Both the position numbers and the translations under genes were made by a program. A stretch of DNA of 64,000 nt. Origin: Euwallacea fornicatus. Lineage: Eukaryota; Arthropoda; Insecta; Coleoptera; Curculionidae. The stretch spans positions 4,216,001 through 4,280,000 of the forward strand of contig NC_089552.1 in NCBI RefSeq assembly GCF_040115645.1, given 5' to 3'. Under the pieces are notes generated by a model. The model was not told where the DNA came from, did no database searches, and was given only the letters and a program-made list of their open reading frames with translations. Below, one piece after another: positions 45,201-59,000 of the stretch. Numbering within the stretch: position 1 is the first letter of the stretch; every line of letters begins with the position of its first letter.

Positions 45201-46600
45201 ACTTTTTCGTCGCGGCCTGTAAACTCCTACGCCAATGAGACGTTCAGCTGCTTTAAATAATATTCTCCTTTAATGGAAGAAAATTGGACGAAGGGTCGCT
45301 TAATTTCGCCATTAATAAGTCTTTACATCGAAAACGAAGGAAAGTTTTTCGTTCATCCCCTGGAAGAAGAATCGGGAGAGAAGTACAAAACGAAAATTAA
45401 TGGAAAGCCCGATGAATAATGGAGCCAGTGCAATTAACAAAGAAAGGGGCTTTGAAAAACAACTTGTGCCTAGACGCTTGCGCTAAACCTGATATTTAAT
45501 TACACGTTAAATAAAACTGTATTATTAGTAATTAGTCCTGCATAGAAACCTTTTGTACTTATCTTATGCTTAGGATTATCGACGTATAGCATGAAAGAGA
45601 TTATATATTTAAAAAAATCTAACTCTAATTTTGCAGATAACTAGTGAAAATATCTGAAGCAAAATCTGGTGGTGGTTTAAAATTGAACTGAATCGTCGGG
45701 GTCTTCTCTGTCTTTTCAACCGGAGAACTTATTTAGTTATTTAACTTTCTTGCTTTGGTAACTTTTGCTCGCCTCGTCGGGATCCGCAATATTTCTTATT
45801 CACTCTTAAAATATGGCTTCCATTTTATGTTAATAAAGAAGTTCAGCGCGCTCGTTAAAATTTTAAAATGCTTTAACACAGTCGAAAACTTTCTTAAAGT
45901 ATACAGACCAAAGCTCGCAGGCGGGGTGGCGTAATTTAATACAGAAAAGCAGAGATGGATTTAGGGAAATATACTTGTAAATTACTACAAATTCTTGGAA
46001 AATGAAAAGGCAGTCGTCAAGAGAGGTCATTTTGAGCCCCCTTGCCTGATAAGACAAACCGAACTATCCTGCTGCTCCCTGTTTCCTTTGATCACTCCGT
46101 TAGGGAAGTTCTAAATAGATTTTTTTCTCTGTGTCTTATAAATTGTTTTGTTTATATAAGTGTTTTTATGATAAGGACAGAAAAACCAAATGGTCAGTAA
46201 CCTTTTCTCTGAAAATAAAAAATTTTTATATGTAAAAGTAAACGTGAAAACGTGAAAAACGTGCAAGGTCGTCGAAAATCATATGTAGGAATCAAATTTT
46301 CATGCCAATTTTTTTGTATCATACTGAGTAAATACGCTCAGATATTTTTTTCCTTTTAGGCATCATGTTAGCTAAATCTCTAATTAAAAAATACAAGAAT
46401 AATAAATTTTAGATTGTTTTCATTTGCTAAAATACCATTACTGAATTAGCTGGCGAAACTTAGATAGTGATCGTTGGATCGTCGCACACTTTACTTAACG
46501 AAAGCGGTAATATACTTGGTTAAACTAACAGCTTATATCAGAAAATTACAAAAATAAATTAAAGTAAAATTTTCAAATGCCTACCATGTAACCAATACAT
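42290..46600. other. Non-coding stretch with an island at about 45040-45430
   Basis: No gene is recognised. The 45040-45430 block is of more even composition and lacks transposon features. Overlapping frames at 44108-44345 on both strands have no motif. Confidence 0.35.
43425..43482. other. 58-nt nested inverted repeat
   Basis: CCTCTTGC (43427-43434) pairs with GCAAGAGG (43473-43480). Inside, AAGCAT pairs with ATGCTT, or alternatively CCAAG with CTTGG. The two inner pairings exclude each other. Either strand could fold. It is not a tRNA. It might be a small hairpin RNA or the remains of a MITE end. Confidence 0.35.
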
Positions 46601-46619
46601 TTTCCAAGCCTTAAAAAAA

Positions 46620-47475
46620 TTTTCTTTTCGTAAGCTGAACGGGGTTTTGATTATCATTTCTGATTGTTTTTACACCTCTTTCAATATTATTCTATAACTC
46701 CGCTTTTATTTATACGTCAATGACTTCAAAAAAATTTCAGAAAGAAGAATCCAGTGGGTTTCGATCGGAACATTGTGGTGGCCACAGATCAACCCCTCGA
46801 TACAGAAAATTCATATTTAACAACTCGTTTATATGTATATGTGAGGTAATAACCAGGGCTGCCACGTTGCTTAAAATATTGTCTTAAAACTACAGGAACA
46901 TCTTCCAAAAGTAGTCTCTCTCAAAAGTAGTCTGTTCTCAAGAAGCTCAAGCATCGTTCTTCGTTTACTTCGGCCGGAAGGGTAATTGGTCATAAAATCT
47001 CACATTTTCTGTTAATTGAAAACTGATATGGAAATTGCTTTTTCTTATTAAATACGGATTTCCTATTTTCTAAAGTTGGCTGTTTCTGAAATTAAATATA
47101 CCTCTTCTTGTAAATGTTGTCCCATCTATATATAATATTTTATTCGAGAACAAAGGGTCATAATGTTACTGTTGCAGTAATAAATTCTAAAAATAAATTC
47201 TTTCTTGAAAATCTCTTCGCAATATTGAATAGGGCTAAATTGGAATGGAAACGGATTCTCTTTCCTTAGAAGTCTAGCAGTTGATAATTTTCTGACCTCT
47301 GTCGCCTCAGAAACAGGCTTGATACTAGTTTCTGGATCTTCCACCAATCGGAGGAATATTTTCTGTGCTCGATCCACAGTGAGAGTATTGAATCCTCCAT
47401 TATCCGTTTATGAACGAAATGAATCAGGTGGAATCCTATACTTATTTGTACCAAGGTTTCTCAGACACTCTGTAT
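46620..47475 (-). pseudogene. Mariner-superfamily transposase relic with one terminus
   Basis: On the minus strand the element end reads TACAGAGTGTCTGAGAAACC (47474-47455). This is followed by degenerate transposase: MDRAQKIFLRLVEDPETSIK and then TARLLRKENPFPFQFSPIQY. Those are the second helix-turn-helix and the linker of DUF4817/DDE_3-type transposases; compare IFHKEKLYPYHFTPVQ in the 18010-19112 protein. Further on come LLLEDVPVVLRQYF, NELLNMNFLYRGVDLWPPQ and CSDRNPLDSSF, where families have WPARSPDLNPLDFF. The first and second Asp blocks are not found, and stops are frequent. The 3' end is not defined. It is related to, but clearly different from, the other two transposases of this type in the window. 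Confidence 0.75.
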
Positions 47476-47479
47476 ATGT

Positions 47480-50400
47480 AGATATTTTTTTGTCTTGTGT
47501 AAAATATCGTATAAATCGTTATTGCTGCAAAGTCTTCAATTTTTATCAATATTACTAGAACAAAAGAAAATTGGCTAGTTTGTTGGTCTCGATTACAGAA
47601 ATGTAATTCTCTTACCAAAGCCTTATATATTGCATGTAAATACAAAGCATGGCGTTTTAACTGAATTATGGACTTACAAATTCATTTAAGCCATTAAAAA
47701 TATACCTACTTCTGGTCATTTCTCTAAAGAGAAACAATACTAAAATAAAAGTATTTCACAATAACCTGGTGTCCAGCCAACCAGACGCCACTATTATCTC
47801 TTCCACAAATCGGAGATTTTTATCGGAAAAAAGCGTCAACCAATAGCAACTGTGTACTGAAAGAAAAACCTGAGCGAAAATAAAAACTTCACCTATACCT
47901 TTCGTACGCCCCAGGTTTCCATGGCTCCAATGGCATTTCAAAGTCCTGGAAACGTGCAAAAGAAATCGGCCAATTCCAGAAAGAAATATCAATACTTTGG
48001 GGAAAGAATCCCGGGTGCGACAGAGAGGCCCCACCCTTAAACAGAGAGCCTCGGCCGGGCCGAAAGAAGGTAAAAAGAGGGGTAGAAAAGGGCGAAGTGT
48101 TGCTATTCGCCAAGGGATATTAGGCGGACTTCTTTTATTCGTTTTTAGCTGCATTGGGGGGGGATTTTTAAAACACACCTACTACTTTAGGAGTGGGGAT
48201 GCAGTGGATCTAGCGTAGTTTAGTTCTCAGGTAGGCATTCAGAAAATATCTTAAGCCCCGGACGAGGTAATGTGAGTACATGTTGTTGGAGACCCATTTT
48301 TAGCCAAGGTTTATAACCGGCCTGATAACGGTAGATAACAAAGTCTTCAAGCCGTTGTTAACTTTTACAACCCCGTTCTCGAAGATATAAGAGACGTTTA
48401 TGCCCCCAGCAAACCCGTAAAAATATGCTAATAAGGCCCCTGAATTGGCGAAAATAACGACACTGGGGGAGGCTCGTTTTGTATAACTTTATGTATCTTT
48501 TTTAGTGCCCTCTTAAGAAGGTTTACGACATATTAGGGGTAGTTGGCCTGGCAAATCTTCCTGGAGTATATTTAATATGACTTATTTAGATCATTTACTG
48601 GGTTAGGCAAAGTTGTCTCATTAAGGTTGTCTTAGTAATAAAATTAGTAATAGATGGCATGAACACCCCAACAATACACAAAAATATAATCGAAATTTCT
48701 CAATGAAACAGTGCGAATCTGAATCGTGTCCGTGCACGGTCGTTTAAATACGGTTTGAGCTGAGTTCTGATTAAAAGGAACTTTTTTTAGTTTTAAAATG
48801 CCTTTTTTTTCGTGACTAAATGTAAATCGTGAACATGAAAAAAATGCGATACACAATTTTACCAAGCAGGAGGCTGACGGTTTAGTTTACGTATAGTTCC
48901 TCTGTAGTCATACTCCCTAGTACTCGTGCTAGAGCGGCCGTACCCGCTTCTTCTATTAAAAATGTTCTTTGCCCGTGAAGTATTTCCTTTGCGGATTCGC
49001 AATATCATTGCCTTCAGAATTCTTTAGAGCCTTTATATCTGTGTTCTAACAAAAATTGGTTTTACCCGCGTCATCGACCGAAGAACTTCTAAGTAAATGA
49101 AAAATCTAAAATATGTAAAAAGTCAAATATAAATTAATAATATTACACACTACATATTCAGTAAAACGTAATGCATATGAAAACACTTTAAAAGTGGAAA
49201 GAGGAATTCAAAGTTGGAGTGTTTCAACCTCAACACGATTTTATATTAAATGAAGTATGTTGGCTCTTAGATATTTGTCAGGATTATTAAACAGCGAGGG
49301 GCTAAATTGTCCCCCCTCCTCTCGTTGTGAATTTATTAACAATTCGTTATTAAAAAAAAATCCAGAACAGCATCAGATATTACATAAAATTGTGCATTTT
49401 GACTTTTGTTTCTTTTTTATATGTTGCCTACGTCACCTGTAGCGCAAAATGGCCGATTTTTTAAAATTGAAACATGAGTCAAGCTATACAAAAATTCACA
49501 TTCTCGTTAATTCTAAAGGAGATGCCATCAAACCTTTTCATAAATCATAAGCAAAAAAGAAACTAAATTTCGTTAATTACAGTGTTTGCTAGCATGAATC
49601 CAAAAACATTCTTAGGACAAATGTTTATTATTTTTCACCGCATTATCGGACTCTGTCCAGGAATAGGGGTTGCCATTTTAAATTAAAAAATTAATACCCA
49701 CCCTGCCTCCGCAAGGGGTGGAGGAGATTCAACTCTAACACCAATAAATTTCGTGCTCAGAGGGATTTAAGATTGGTACTAAACATTTCTTTATAGGATG
49801 CCTAGTATTCGAGATATTTCGATATTCCACATTAAACGTTACACACTGTATAAACGTGGGAATGTTGTTACCACAAAACCGCGTCCTAACATCATCCTTG
49901 TATTTCTGTTCTAACATAACTCAACTGCCAAAAATTCTTTTAGCGTCTGAACTATGCCTTCAATACAAAATTCCAAAACTGCAGTGTGAGAAACATAAAG
50001 AGTAATATAAAACCTTTTTTCTTCATTTAGAGACAAATTGCTAGAAACCCAAACAGACGCCCCAGACAGTACATTTAGCACCCGAAGGTCCTTCAACTCT
50101 TCAGATGTTTTGAAAGTGTGTCGATACCCGAAACCTCCAAGCCAATATCATTAATAAATGTCAAAAGTAGGAGAGCCCCGAGCACTGAACTCCATATCGA
50201 CTATCCTTGATCGCTGAAAAGTTAGCATTAATCGTGCAGTACTTGCGCCTATGTCCCAAAAATGAATGCAAATGTTTACAACTATTTTCAGAAAAATTAT
50301 TATATTCAAGCTAAGAAATTGTATTAAAATCAGACACACAATCGAAAGCCTTATGCAAACGGCATAAAGAAACATTAGGGTTATGTTACCCTTTGAATCC

Positions 50401-52510
50401 CTCAAAAATCTTTCTGCATTTAAGAAAAATAGCACCACATGTTTCTCAAACAAGGTGTTTATCTGCTTTTGCAGCATACTTTCCTAGACCTTTGTCAGGA
50501 TGGATAAAATGGATATATATCTTTTTCCATCATTCCTACCATTGTCACCATCCTCATGAACTGAAATCATCTTTGCTATTTGGACTAAATCTAGAAATAT
50601 GCTATTTTCAAAGAATTTGTTAATAACTTTCGTCACTGATACAATTAAAATATCTTTTCTCTATTTAAGTAGATCGAGTATTATGATTAATGGAGGGTTA
50701 ATTTTTCGAGTTATTAATGATATCGCGAGTTAATTTACAGCTTCATTAGCGATTTGGACAAAAAACTATCTAGATTGTTAGAGTTCAGTAAACTGCAGCA
50801 TCATTTATAAGATCCCAATAAATTTAAGGGTTTATTTCATTTTGCAGAATAATATTCTCATATTTATGTGATTTTGCTTGGGCAAGTTCATTCCGATAGC
50901 ACCTTCTAATTTTATTTCTATATTCCCTCAATAAGACCTATGCAGCATTTCAAACAACAAATTGACTTGCTCGCGAATGCCCGGAAGTTCATCATTAAAC
51001 CAGCAAACACACTTATCACTATTTCCAACTGAGGTCCTCTCAGGGAAAGCAACTCTGGTTTATTCTCTTAGCTCAATTACTAATTTACAGAGTTTGTTAT
51101 TTGAATCAATTAATTCAGTCTCAACAAAATCAAAATCAATCTTGATAAAGATTTGATAAAACTGTTGCGTTTCCTTCTCAGTGTACATCCAGAACGTATT
51201 TTGATGGCTTTTTGGTAAATTCAGTTGAATTAAATTTTCAAAAATATCTTTGAGCCTATTTTTACGTATTTGTAAATCTCAAAATGAATTCAAGATTCTG
51301 TGCTTGACCTTCTAGGAACAATACGTTCACGATGCTCGAAAACAAACCACTTTAGTAGGTATAAAAAAATACTTCATATCAAAGACAAACATTGAAAACG
51401 GTTTGCCCCTAAGGGTGGTTTTTAACTCGTATATATATTTGTCTTCTAAATCTAATTTTGTCAACCTCAAACGAAGACCGGAACGATAAGTGATATATCC
51501 ACATTGGAATATCAAATTATGAACTAACCCAATTTTGAGGGTAGCGTACGCGATCTTGCGGCTTTAGGGGAGGTCAGGGCGCGTTCAAGATGAGGGAGAC
51601 GCAACTAGTAAGAAGTTCAAGTTTGCCAACATACAAGGGCGAATTGTTGTGTATATGTTATTTTCAAGGTATGATTTTGATATCTTGCGTAGGGAAGTGT
51701 AATAAATAGAAGAGAAATAATTTAGCTAACTATTCAATATAAACCTTGCCTGGCGTAGTATAAAATTTATTGATATAACTGAAGGGTGAGTATTATTTAG
51801 GAAATAAAGTTGATACAGTATAACAGTTATTGCACCTCACAAGCGCTTTGACCAGTTCCGATGCCCAATCAGGATTATTCAGTTTCGATTCTCTGCCATT
51901 CCCAATTTCTTCGTCTATTTTCTGATGCTATATGTAACATGATATAAAGTAAAAATTCATCAATTTGTTTTTCCAACACTTAACCCAAAAAATACCGAAC
52001 GCATCGAAATACTTTTTTTATTTCATGACACTGAAAATTAGTATTTCCCAGTGATTTAATGATACTGAAAATGTATCTTTCTAGTATGGAGAGGCACGGG
52101 AAAATATATTTTCTCCGTAAGCGCGCGGAAAAGTGCCGTATGCAGCGTCTAATAACGAAAAGTATCAATCATTATCCATTCAGCAATACCGTGACTCTTG
52201 CATTTCAAGCTAGTTTCGTCACTACTTTTACGAGTGTCACGCCAATGTATCTCACTAGATTTTTCCCTTAATCTTTAAGTGTTCCTTTTAGAATTTAAAA
52301 ATTCAAATAAAAACCTGTAGACGTTCTCTGAGAGTAGAACAATTTCTAGCGATTTCTATGACAAAAAGAAAATCTAGAAGATTACATTAAAGAAATTCCT
52401 GTTCGTTTCAGAAAGTGTCTGCACTAAGTTGTCTGGATTATACCCTCGATTTCTGTTGCCGCGGGCTAAAATGAAAGAGCAGCAATTTCTTGCCTAATAT
52501 TGTTGTTTAA
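47480..52510. other. Non-coding stretch with a GC-richer island (about 47890-48560)
   Basis: No gene is supported. Three overlapping open frames at 47756-48218, on both strands, all cross the island and owe their length to its composition. None shows a domain. The remaining 4 kb is AT-rich without recognisable coding. Confidence 0.35.
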
Positions 52511-52519
52511 TAATGAAAA

Positions 52520-52640
52520 ATACAGTGTTAATTACACGTCCGAATGCACTTTGCCGTATTTATACCACTTCGTGTGTTCGATTTCGCCTCACATGGGAAA
52601 ATGCTATTTTCCGGGCTCGCATTGAATTATATTATTTATT
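52520..52640 (+). repeat. Dispersed repeat shared with 34826-34955 (copy 2)
   Basis: See the colinear blocks listed for 34826-34955. The copy runs up to about 35 bp before the LTR-like sequence at 52675. Confidence 0.55.
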
Positions 52641-52674
52641 TTGCATGCATCATAGTCCTTGAACCGGTCTGTAT

Positions 52675-53060
52675 TGTTACGGCTGGCGGGTGGCCGCCAG
52701 AAGTAAAAGACACGGGTAAAAAAAGGGTTTATCGTGGCGCACTCGACAAGAGATTTATTGCTGGTTTCATATATGCCTAAAAATTTTGGAGTATTTGTTT
52801 ATTTTAATATTTTCAAGTTTTTTAGAAAATTCTAGAATATTCGAGACATGCGTGTTTAGCTATGTAAGGAAGCCGTTGCTAGGAGTGTAGCCATCCTATC
52901 TAAACTGTAGCTATTCATTCTAACACTAGTCACTCACAGTTATTCACTAAATCTAGCACAGGCATAAGAACGAAGCCATTGTATTAAGCGATATTAAAGT
53001 GTTTGAGCAAATTGTAGCTGTGTTTATTTTTCGAGTTAATAAATAGTATTTACCTTAAAA
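52675..53060 (+). mobile_element. LTR-like sequence (possible solo LTR)
   Basis: The block starts TGTTACGGCTGGCGGGTGGC, a Gypsy/Pao-style LTR beginning. It carries a possible promoter region with heat-shock elements, and later ATTAAAGTGTTTG near 52993 and AATAAA near 53038, as in the R/U5 part of many insect LTRs. There are no coding motifs in the downstream kilobase. The right boundary and the target duplication could not be fixed, so it may instead be another kind of repeat or a host promoter. Confidence 0.35.
52825..52842. promoter_or_regulatory. Perfect four-unit heat-shock element
   Basis: GAAAATTCTAGAATATTC contains four alternating pentamer cores GAA-TTC-GAA-TTC at exact 5-bp spacing (52825-27, 52830-32, 52835-37, 52840-42). 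This meets the known HSF-binding consensus nGAAnnTTCnnGAAnnTTCn without a mismatch. It lies in the first half of the LTR-like sequence. Confidence 0.6.
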
Positions 53061-53064
53061 GCGA

Positions 53065-56000
53065 GTATACTGGTGCCTTATGTAATTATGTTGACTTGGC
53101 TTTGGTCTTAACTTATTTCATTAACTAGTAGTAATCAAGTCAGCGGAGTGGAGAGCTTTCACTCTTTTCACTCCATAGAGACCTAGTCCCTCTTGGTCAA
53201 ATGGACCTTGCTCTTCATAAAGAATAGTGTGCTCTTCCAGTCAAAAGGTGCCTCCTGCAGGATCAAGACAGTTCCAAAAACCTATAATGGTGCCTTGGAC
53301 GTGTTTGAGTAGGGAAAGGTACCTTCCAGTCTAGTCGTACAGTTTGGTTTTGGTCTTTTCCGTGAGCATGTGCTCGTCACGAGGGAGACGTATCTTTTGT
53401 TAACCCCTAGACATTGTTCAGGTCCGTGGAAGAGTGACTCTCTCCCGCGTGACCACCTAAATAAATTTCTGGTTTTTACGAGTGCTCACCCACAACAACG
53501 TTCGCGATTCGGACACACTTTTTTCGACAAGACGATTGTATGTCGTATCAAGAGTCCAAAAAATTGTCGACCAATTGGTTTAAACTGGTGTTTACTTTCA
53601 TTTATTGCACTCCTCAATCCTCCTATGAGAAGCCATAGCTTGCCTCCAAATACAAATATCGACCTCCACTAACTTCAGAGAGACATCAAGTGCCACTTCC
53701 AGGATGGTTATGAATGCATAGGCGATCACCGCGAACCATTTCCCTCAGTTTCGTCAACTTTAGCATAAAGTATTCTTCCATCTTTGTCCACCACACCACG
53801 AATTTATTAGGGACTCTCTGTCTGATTTTCACAATTAAAGCTCAGCGTAGTATTTGGAGTTTCTGACCCCATGTCTTTCCCACTATTCCCTATTATTACC
53901 GTATCAATTCTATTGTCTTATTATTAATTAATTAATTAAAATCTGAATTTTATTTGCAATTTATAAGCTTTCTTCAGATTGTCCCATTTTTTCCTGTAAA
54001 TAGATCTAAAAGCAATCTAGCCGCTTCTGTAATACTTATACTAACATTAATTGGCTTTATTTTTCCTTAATCTGGGCTGTGCGCCTCTAGACGCATTAAA
54101 GAAACTTTATAACGTAGTTTTATAACTCTCGTTAGAAATTGGATGTCTTTCCGACTCTTTTATAACTTATTTGCATTTTGCGAAAGTTTCCGCATTTAAC
54201 TTAATCACCATCGCCTAGTGGCAATCTTCATATATATCTTAATTTTCTGCACTTTTATTTCATAAAACAGGATTTTTTCAAAACAAACGTCACTTCACTT
54301 AAAAAATAAATCCATCCAAGGAGGAAAAACTCCAACTTTTCCATTTGTGCGAGGGTAGGTATCATATTTTTAAGGGCCCCGGTAAAAAGGGTTTGGGGAT
54401 ATTAATAATACATTTCGGGGACTGGGCATAAGGGCACGAAAAGAGGGAAAAGATGTCTGTTTTTGAGTTGCTTAAAAATCTAATTAGAGGGTAGACGTTG
54501 TAACGGTCTCGGTAACAAAAATTTATTATTTACGAAGCAAATTAGGGTTTGTTATTATTGTCGAAGGGGTTGGATATTCAGATTTTTGTAAAATTTGCCT
54601 CCTGTGGCTCTTAACCTCCCGGTACGATCGATAACTCAAAGAGATGAGCACGATAAGAAGTTCCCCCCAAGAAAATTATTCTATAAAGTTATAAAACCTT
54701 TCGAAACGAAGTAATATCAGTTCGATTTAGATAAGTAAAGTAATATAAAGTTGAAGCTACCAATTTAAAATTGGCCTGAAGGGACTAACTTACTCAATTG
54801 GTGCTATCTCTGATAAAACACAAGTAGAAATTACCCCGATATTTTGACTTTTCCGGCCGTTTGCACGTTTAATTTATGAACTTAGAGGCTCAAGGCAAAA
54901 CTGGAGAGAGTTTAATTGTTTCTAGAAAAAGCTAAGGACTTTTTGATTGTCAATTGACATGCTTACCCACTCCAGTACCACATAACGAGTATAAACATTC
55001 CATTAAATAATAGTTCTAAAAATAAGCTGATTCTCCGTAGAAAGTTCAAGCTCAGTACGACAATGTTATTACAACATAATTTATAAAATGTATTCACCCC
55101 CGTCGGAGCGATGAAAGGAAAGGGGGTTGGAGGAGCGCGGGGGCGAGAAAGAAAATGTCCGCCAGCCCCCCAGAAAATCCATCACGTCTCGCAATTAAGT
55201 CGAATTCAAATTTTATTCATTATAAATTACCATCGGCGTATAAAACGGGAACGCTTCTTTGAGCGAGGATGGAAGAAACGCCAATTTAAACTTTCTACTT
55301 TAAGTTTTATTGCTTGTAACGAGATCCAGAGGCGGGGAGATTGTAACAAAGGTCAAATTTCTATAGAGCTACATTTCTTCACCACACATGCTTTTTCTAG
55401 TAATTCTTATATTCTCCCTAACTAAAGTTTTGTACGATATCTTATGCCTTAATAGACGATTATTTCGTCAACAAAATCTGCAGGTTCCGAAGGCATACAT
55501 TTTAGGTGCGCTGCCATGTAAGAGGGGTTCCATGCAAATACCATGTGGCACTATTCGTATCTTCGAAATAGTATGAGCTGAGACGGCAGTTAAGCTAGAA
55601 AAATTAGATATATGTTATACGTGTAGCTCATATATTAATGAATCCCAGTTAAACCCCATTTTTTTTCGAGAATCTAAAATTCAAGGTAAATGTAGAAAAT
55701 GAATGCATTTCGTGGATGGGTGAGAGAAATGGCAAAAAATTAATTTATTTGGAATAAAAACGAGGTGTTCTATTCTAAAAAAAATTCACAGATTGCTGCA
55801 ATAAATTGGATAGATGGTATTTTCTTAGTTTCTGAAGTTCATTTAATTTGTTTGCAGTGTCACAAGGCAATGGAGATGAAAATTCTTACATTTTATTTCA
55901 AAAAATTAACTGTGATGTAGAGGGGTACTTAATTAAATGGTATAACGAATAACACAGAACTGCAAAAAGTTCATAATATTTAGAAAATTATTTAATTAAA

Positions 56001-59000
56001 TACTGTCATGGTATATGGTTGTGTTTCACAATTAGGTAGATTTTTCATTAACGAGAAAAAAATCTAGATCCATATCTATGCACTCATCAATTCAGCTTCA
56101 ATTATTATCATTAGGCAGTAAAACCTTCACAAAATGAAAGAAATGTTAAATATTCTGTAAGAAATTTTTGATAAGATGCACAGTTTTCGAAATATAAAGT
56201 TTTCAATCAATTTTCTGTTGTCTCTAATATCTCGGAAACTCTAAACAAAATGGCCATACTACAGACACCATATAAAAGGGCCTAAAACATTACACCTTAT
56301 TGTATAATTTAGCTACTGTACGTATAAATATTTGGAGCTCTCATTCCTAAAAGTAGCTTCACAAATGGGAGGTGTAGTAATTTTACATTCTGGAAAAATA
56401 AACTATGCAGGAATCAGTTGTGATTATGGCAAAAAATGCTAAAGCATTCCGAATAATACAAAAAAATAACTTGTCATCAGGTTGGCTAACAGTCTACAAT
56501 AGGATTGCTCGTTGTTCCCTGTAGTAAGCAAAGCATAACTGAAGCTTCCATGCCCTACGTGGGTTGTGCTAGATTTCGTGACCCCTAGGAATCGTTAGGA
56601 AAACGTAAGTGTATGAAGGTGAGTTGCTCATGAAAATACAAATCCGAATTTTCTTCTTCATAAAAATTAAAATTTTAATCTTGCTTTTGAGTTCCTAATT
56701 CACAATTTATTCAGTTCTTCAAGTTTAATGTTGAAGTTTTTTACATTTACCACTTATACATATATGCATATACCACAACATAGGATTTAAAAATTGCGTT
56801 GAGATTATAGTGGTAACTTTTATATCCCTGGCTGTTGACATGCTGAAATTTAAATTTAGAGGTATTCTGTCTACTAAAATGTGACTCAAAATATAATGAT
56901 CAAGTTGAGTATTAACGGAAGTTGTGTAAGAAGTTCTATTCATTACAGTTTAGGTTGTACAACGACAGAAGCTCCATACAAAAATTTTCAGCTCTTTGTT
57001 AAAATTTCGCAAATTATAAGGCAACTTTTTGCCGAAAAGCTACTTTGCATAGTCCACTATCAAATTTCTCTCATCTCCATTAATTAGCAAGACCAAAACT
57101 TTTGAGTTGCCAAGCTAACAAAATAAATAAAGTTTACTTCTTTGGTAGAATTTCTGCTCCGGCCGAAACAGTGCCGTGAGGGAAATTTCTAATTTTAACA
57201 AATATTCATTCATTTCAATTAAATTTTAATCAGCCCCACTGCGAGTTTCCAATTAAACTCTTAAAATAATAATTAAGTTTTTACTTTCTCCCAATTTCCT
57301 ACGGAACTGGGAACGCCCAGGACGGTAATTGAAAAGAAACACTGAAATTGAGCATTTATACTGATGAGAAATATGAAGTTTATAGATGCTGGAGACATGC
57401 TGAACTTCACAAAACCATATATCTCACAAACACCCTACATTGTGGAGCATAACCGTGTCCTCTAATGGAATTAAAATAATGACGCATTTTCACTTGGGCC
57501 CATTTAAGTTTAAGCAATAATTCTATCGCATATGTATAAACAAGGTGTTATTTAAGCATGTAACTAAACTTCAAAGGGTAATTTTTTGAGTTGTTATGAG
57601 ACAAAAATTTTATGCTCCGTATGCAAAACACAGAGTGCCAAAACTTTAAAAAAATGGCGTTTTCGTAAAGATCTTAATAATTCTTTACGTGACTTTGTGG
57701 AAATTTCACATTTATTTATTTTAAAATATTTTTTTTATTGCGAGCCATTTGTTTAAGTATAGTTTTGATAAACCGATTTTTTTTTTAAGGAATATTTGAA
57801 GCTATAAATTGTTTGTCTTCTTTTATTATAAGCGTGCACAGGGGTAGAGCCGGAAATGTAAGAAAATTTAAACACGAAAAACGCCTTATTAAAACTATAA
57901 TTAAAAAAATTATATGACATTTTTTTGTAAAAAAGAACATTTAACAATAAGCAAATGTCAAATTTCCATAATATCACCTAAAGGATTATTAAGATTTTTA
58001 AGAAAACAAGATTTTTTTTTAAATTCAACATTCTGTATTTTGAAAACGATGCACCACCAGACTTACATAAACTTTTCGTCTTAGGTTCACTCAAAGAATC
58101 ACTCCTTGAAGGTTGGCCACTGACTTAAATAACGCTATGTTTAAGAGTGAGGGATAAACGCAGTAAACTATACATCACTAATAAATCTAACTTCAGTGCT
58201 ATAGCTGACGTTCTTGTGAGACACTCCCTTCTTTGACTTAGTGGAGTATCAGGTTCCTTTTTCTACAACACCGCACCCTTTAGAAAGTGATAAATTTCAT
58301 TAAATTAAATGGATAAAAACCCTTTCTTAGCGGTTGATATCAACGGAACGACGACGGTGGGGATCCTTAATTGAAAATCGATACACCCCAAATGTCGCTC
58401 TGGTTTCGGTTTTATTCTTTCGAGCCCATTCTTAATGTTCGCGAAGAAGTTTTGGAAATGATATACGAGTATTTACACCCGGCATATGGTTTGAGGACCT
58501 TTGTATTCTATTAACGTCCTATAAATAAATATTTTTTTCTAGAACATTCATATCAAATAAAATTTTCCTCCTCGTTTGAGGGAGGAAAACGGCACTTCTG
58601 CTTTCGAAGGAGGAAGAAACTGAACTGACAAATACTCGAGAGCAAAAGTACCTTTCTTCCTAAAGGTCACAAGTACACAATAGTTATTTGCACAACAAAG
58701 CAAGAAAACGCTACTTTTATTCCCGTTGGTTTTTGACATTAATGGTTACGTTCTGTGTGTTCAAATAATGCACTTTGTTTTATAAAGCAAAACATCAGCT
58801 GTAGAAAATACTGGATGCACACCTCTGGAGGAAAATGCCTTTTACTCCCTCCACTGCCGGTATCCGTCATCGGGCCTCAAATTATTCCCAGGAGTAAGAG
58901 TAGCAGTTTCCTCCTTTGTTGTGTAGACAACTATTTTAAAATAAAGAGAGAAAACATTAAATCAAACTTTCACGAAATTTCTTGAAATTACCATATTTTT

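Noticed and set aside
47756..48218. Overlapping open frames of 140, 74 and 73 codons on both strands
   Set aside because: All three depend on one GC-richer island where stop codons are rare; none shows a recognisable family.
57361..57420. Hammerhead ribozyme suggested by CTGATGAGAAA
   Set aside because: The stem II required between CTGATGA and GAAA is absent, and no flanking stems I or III pair.
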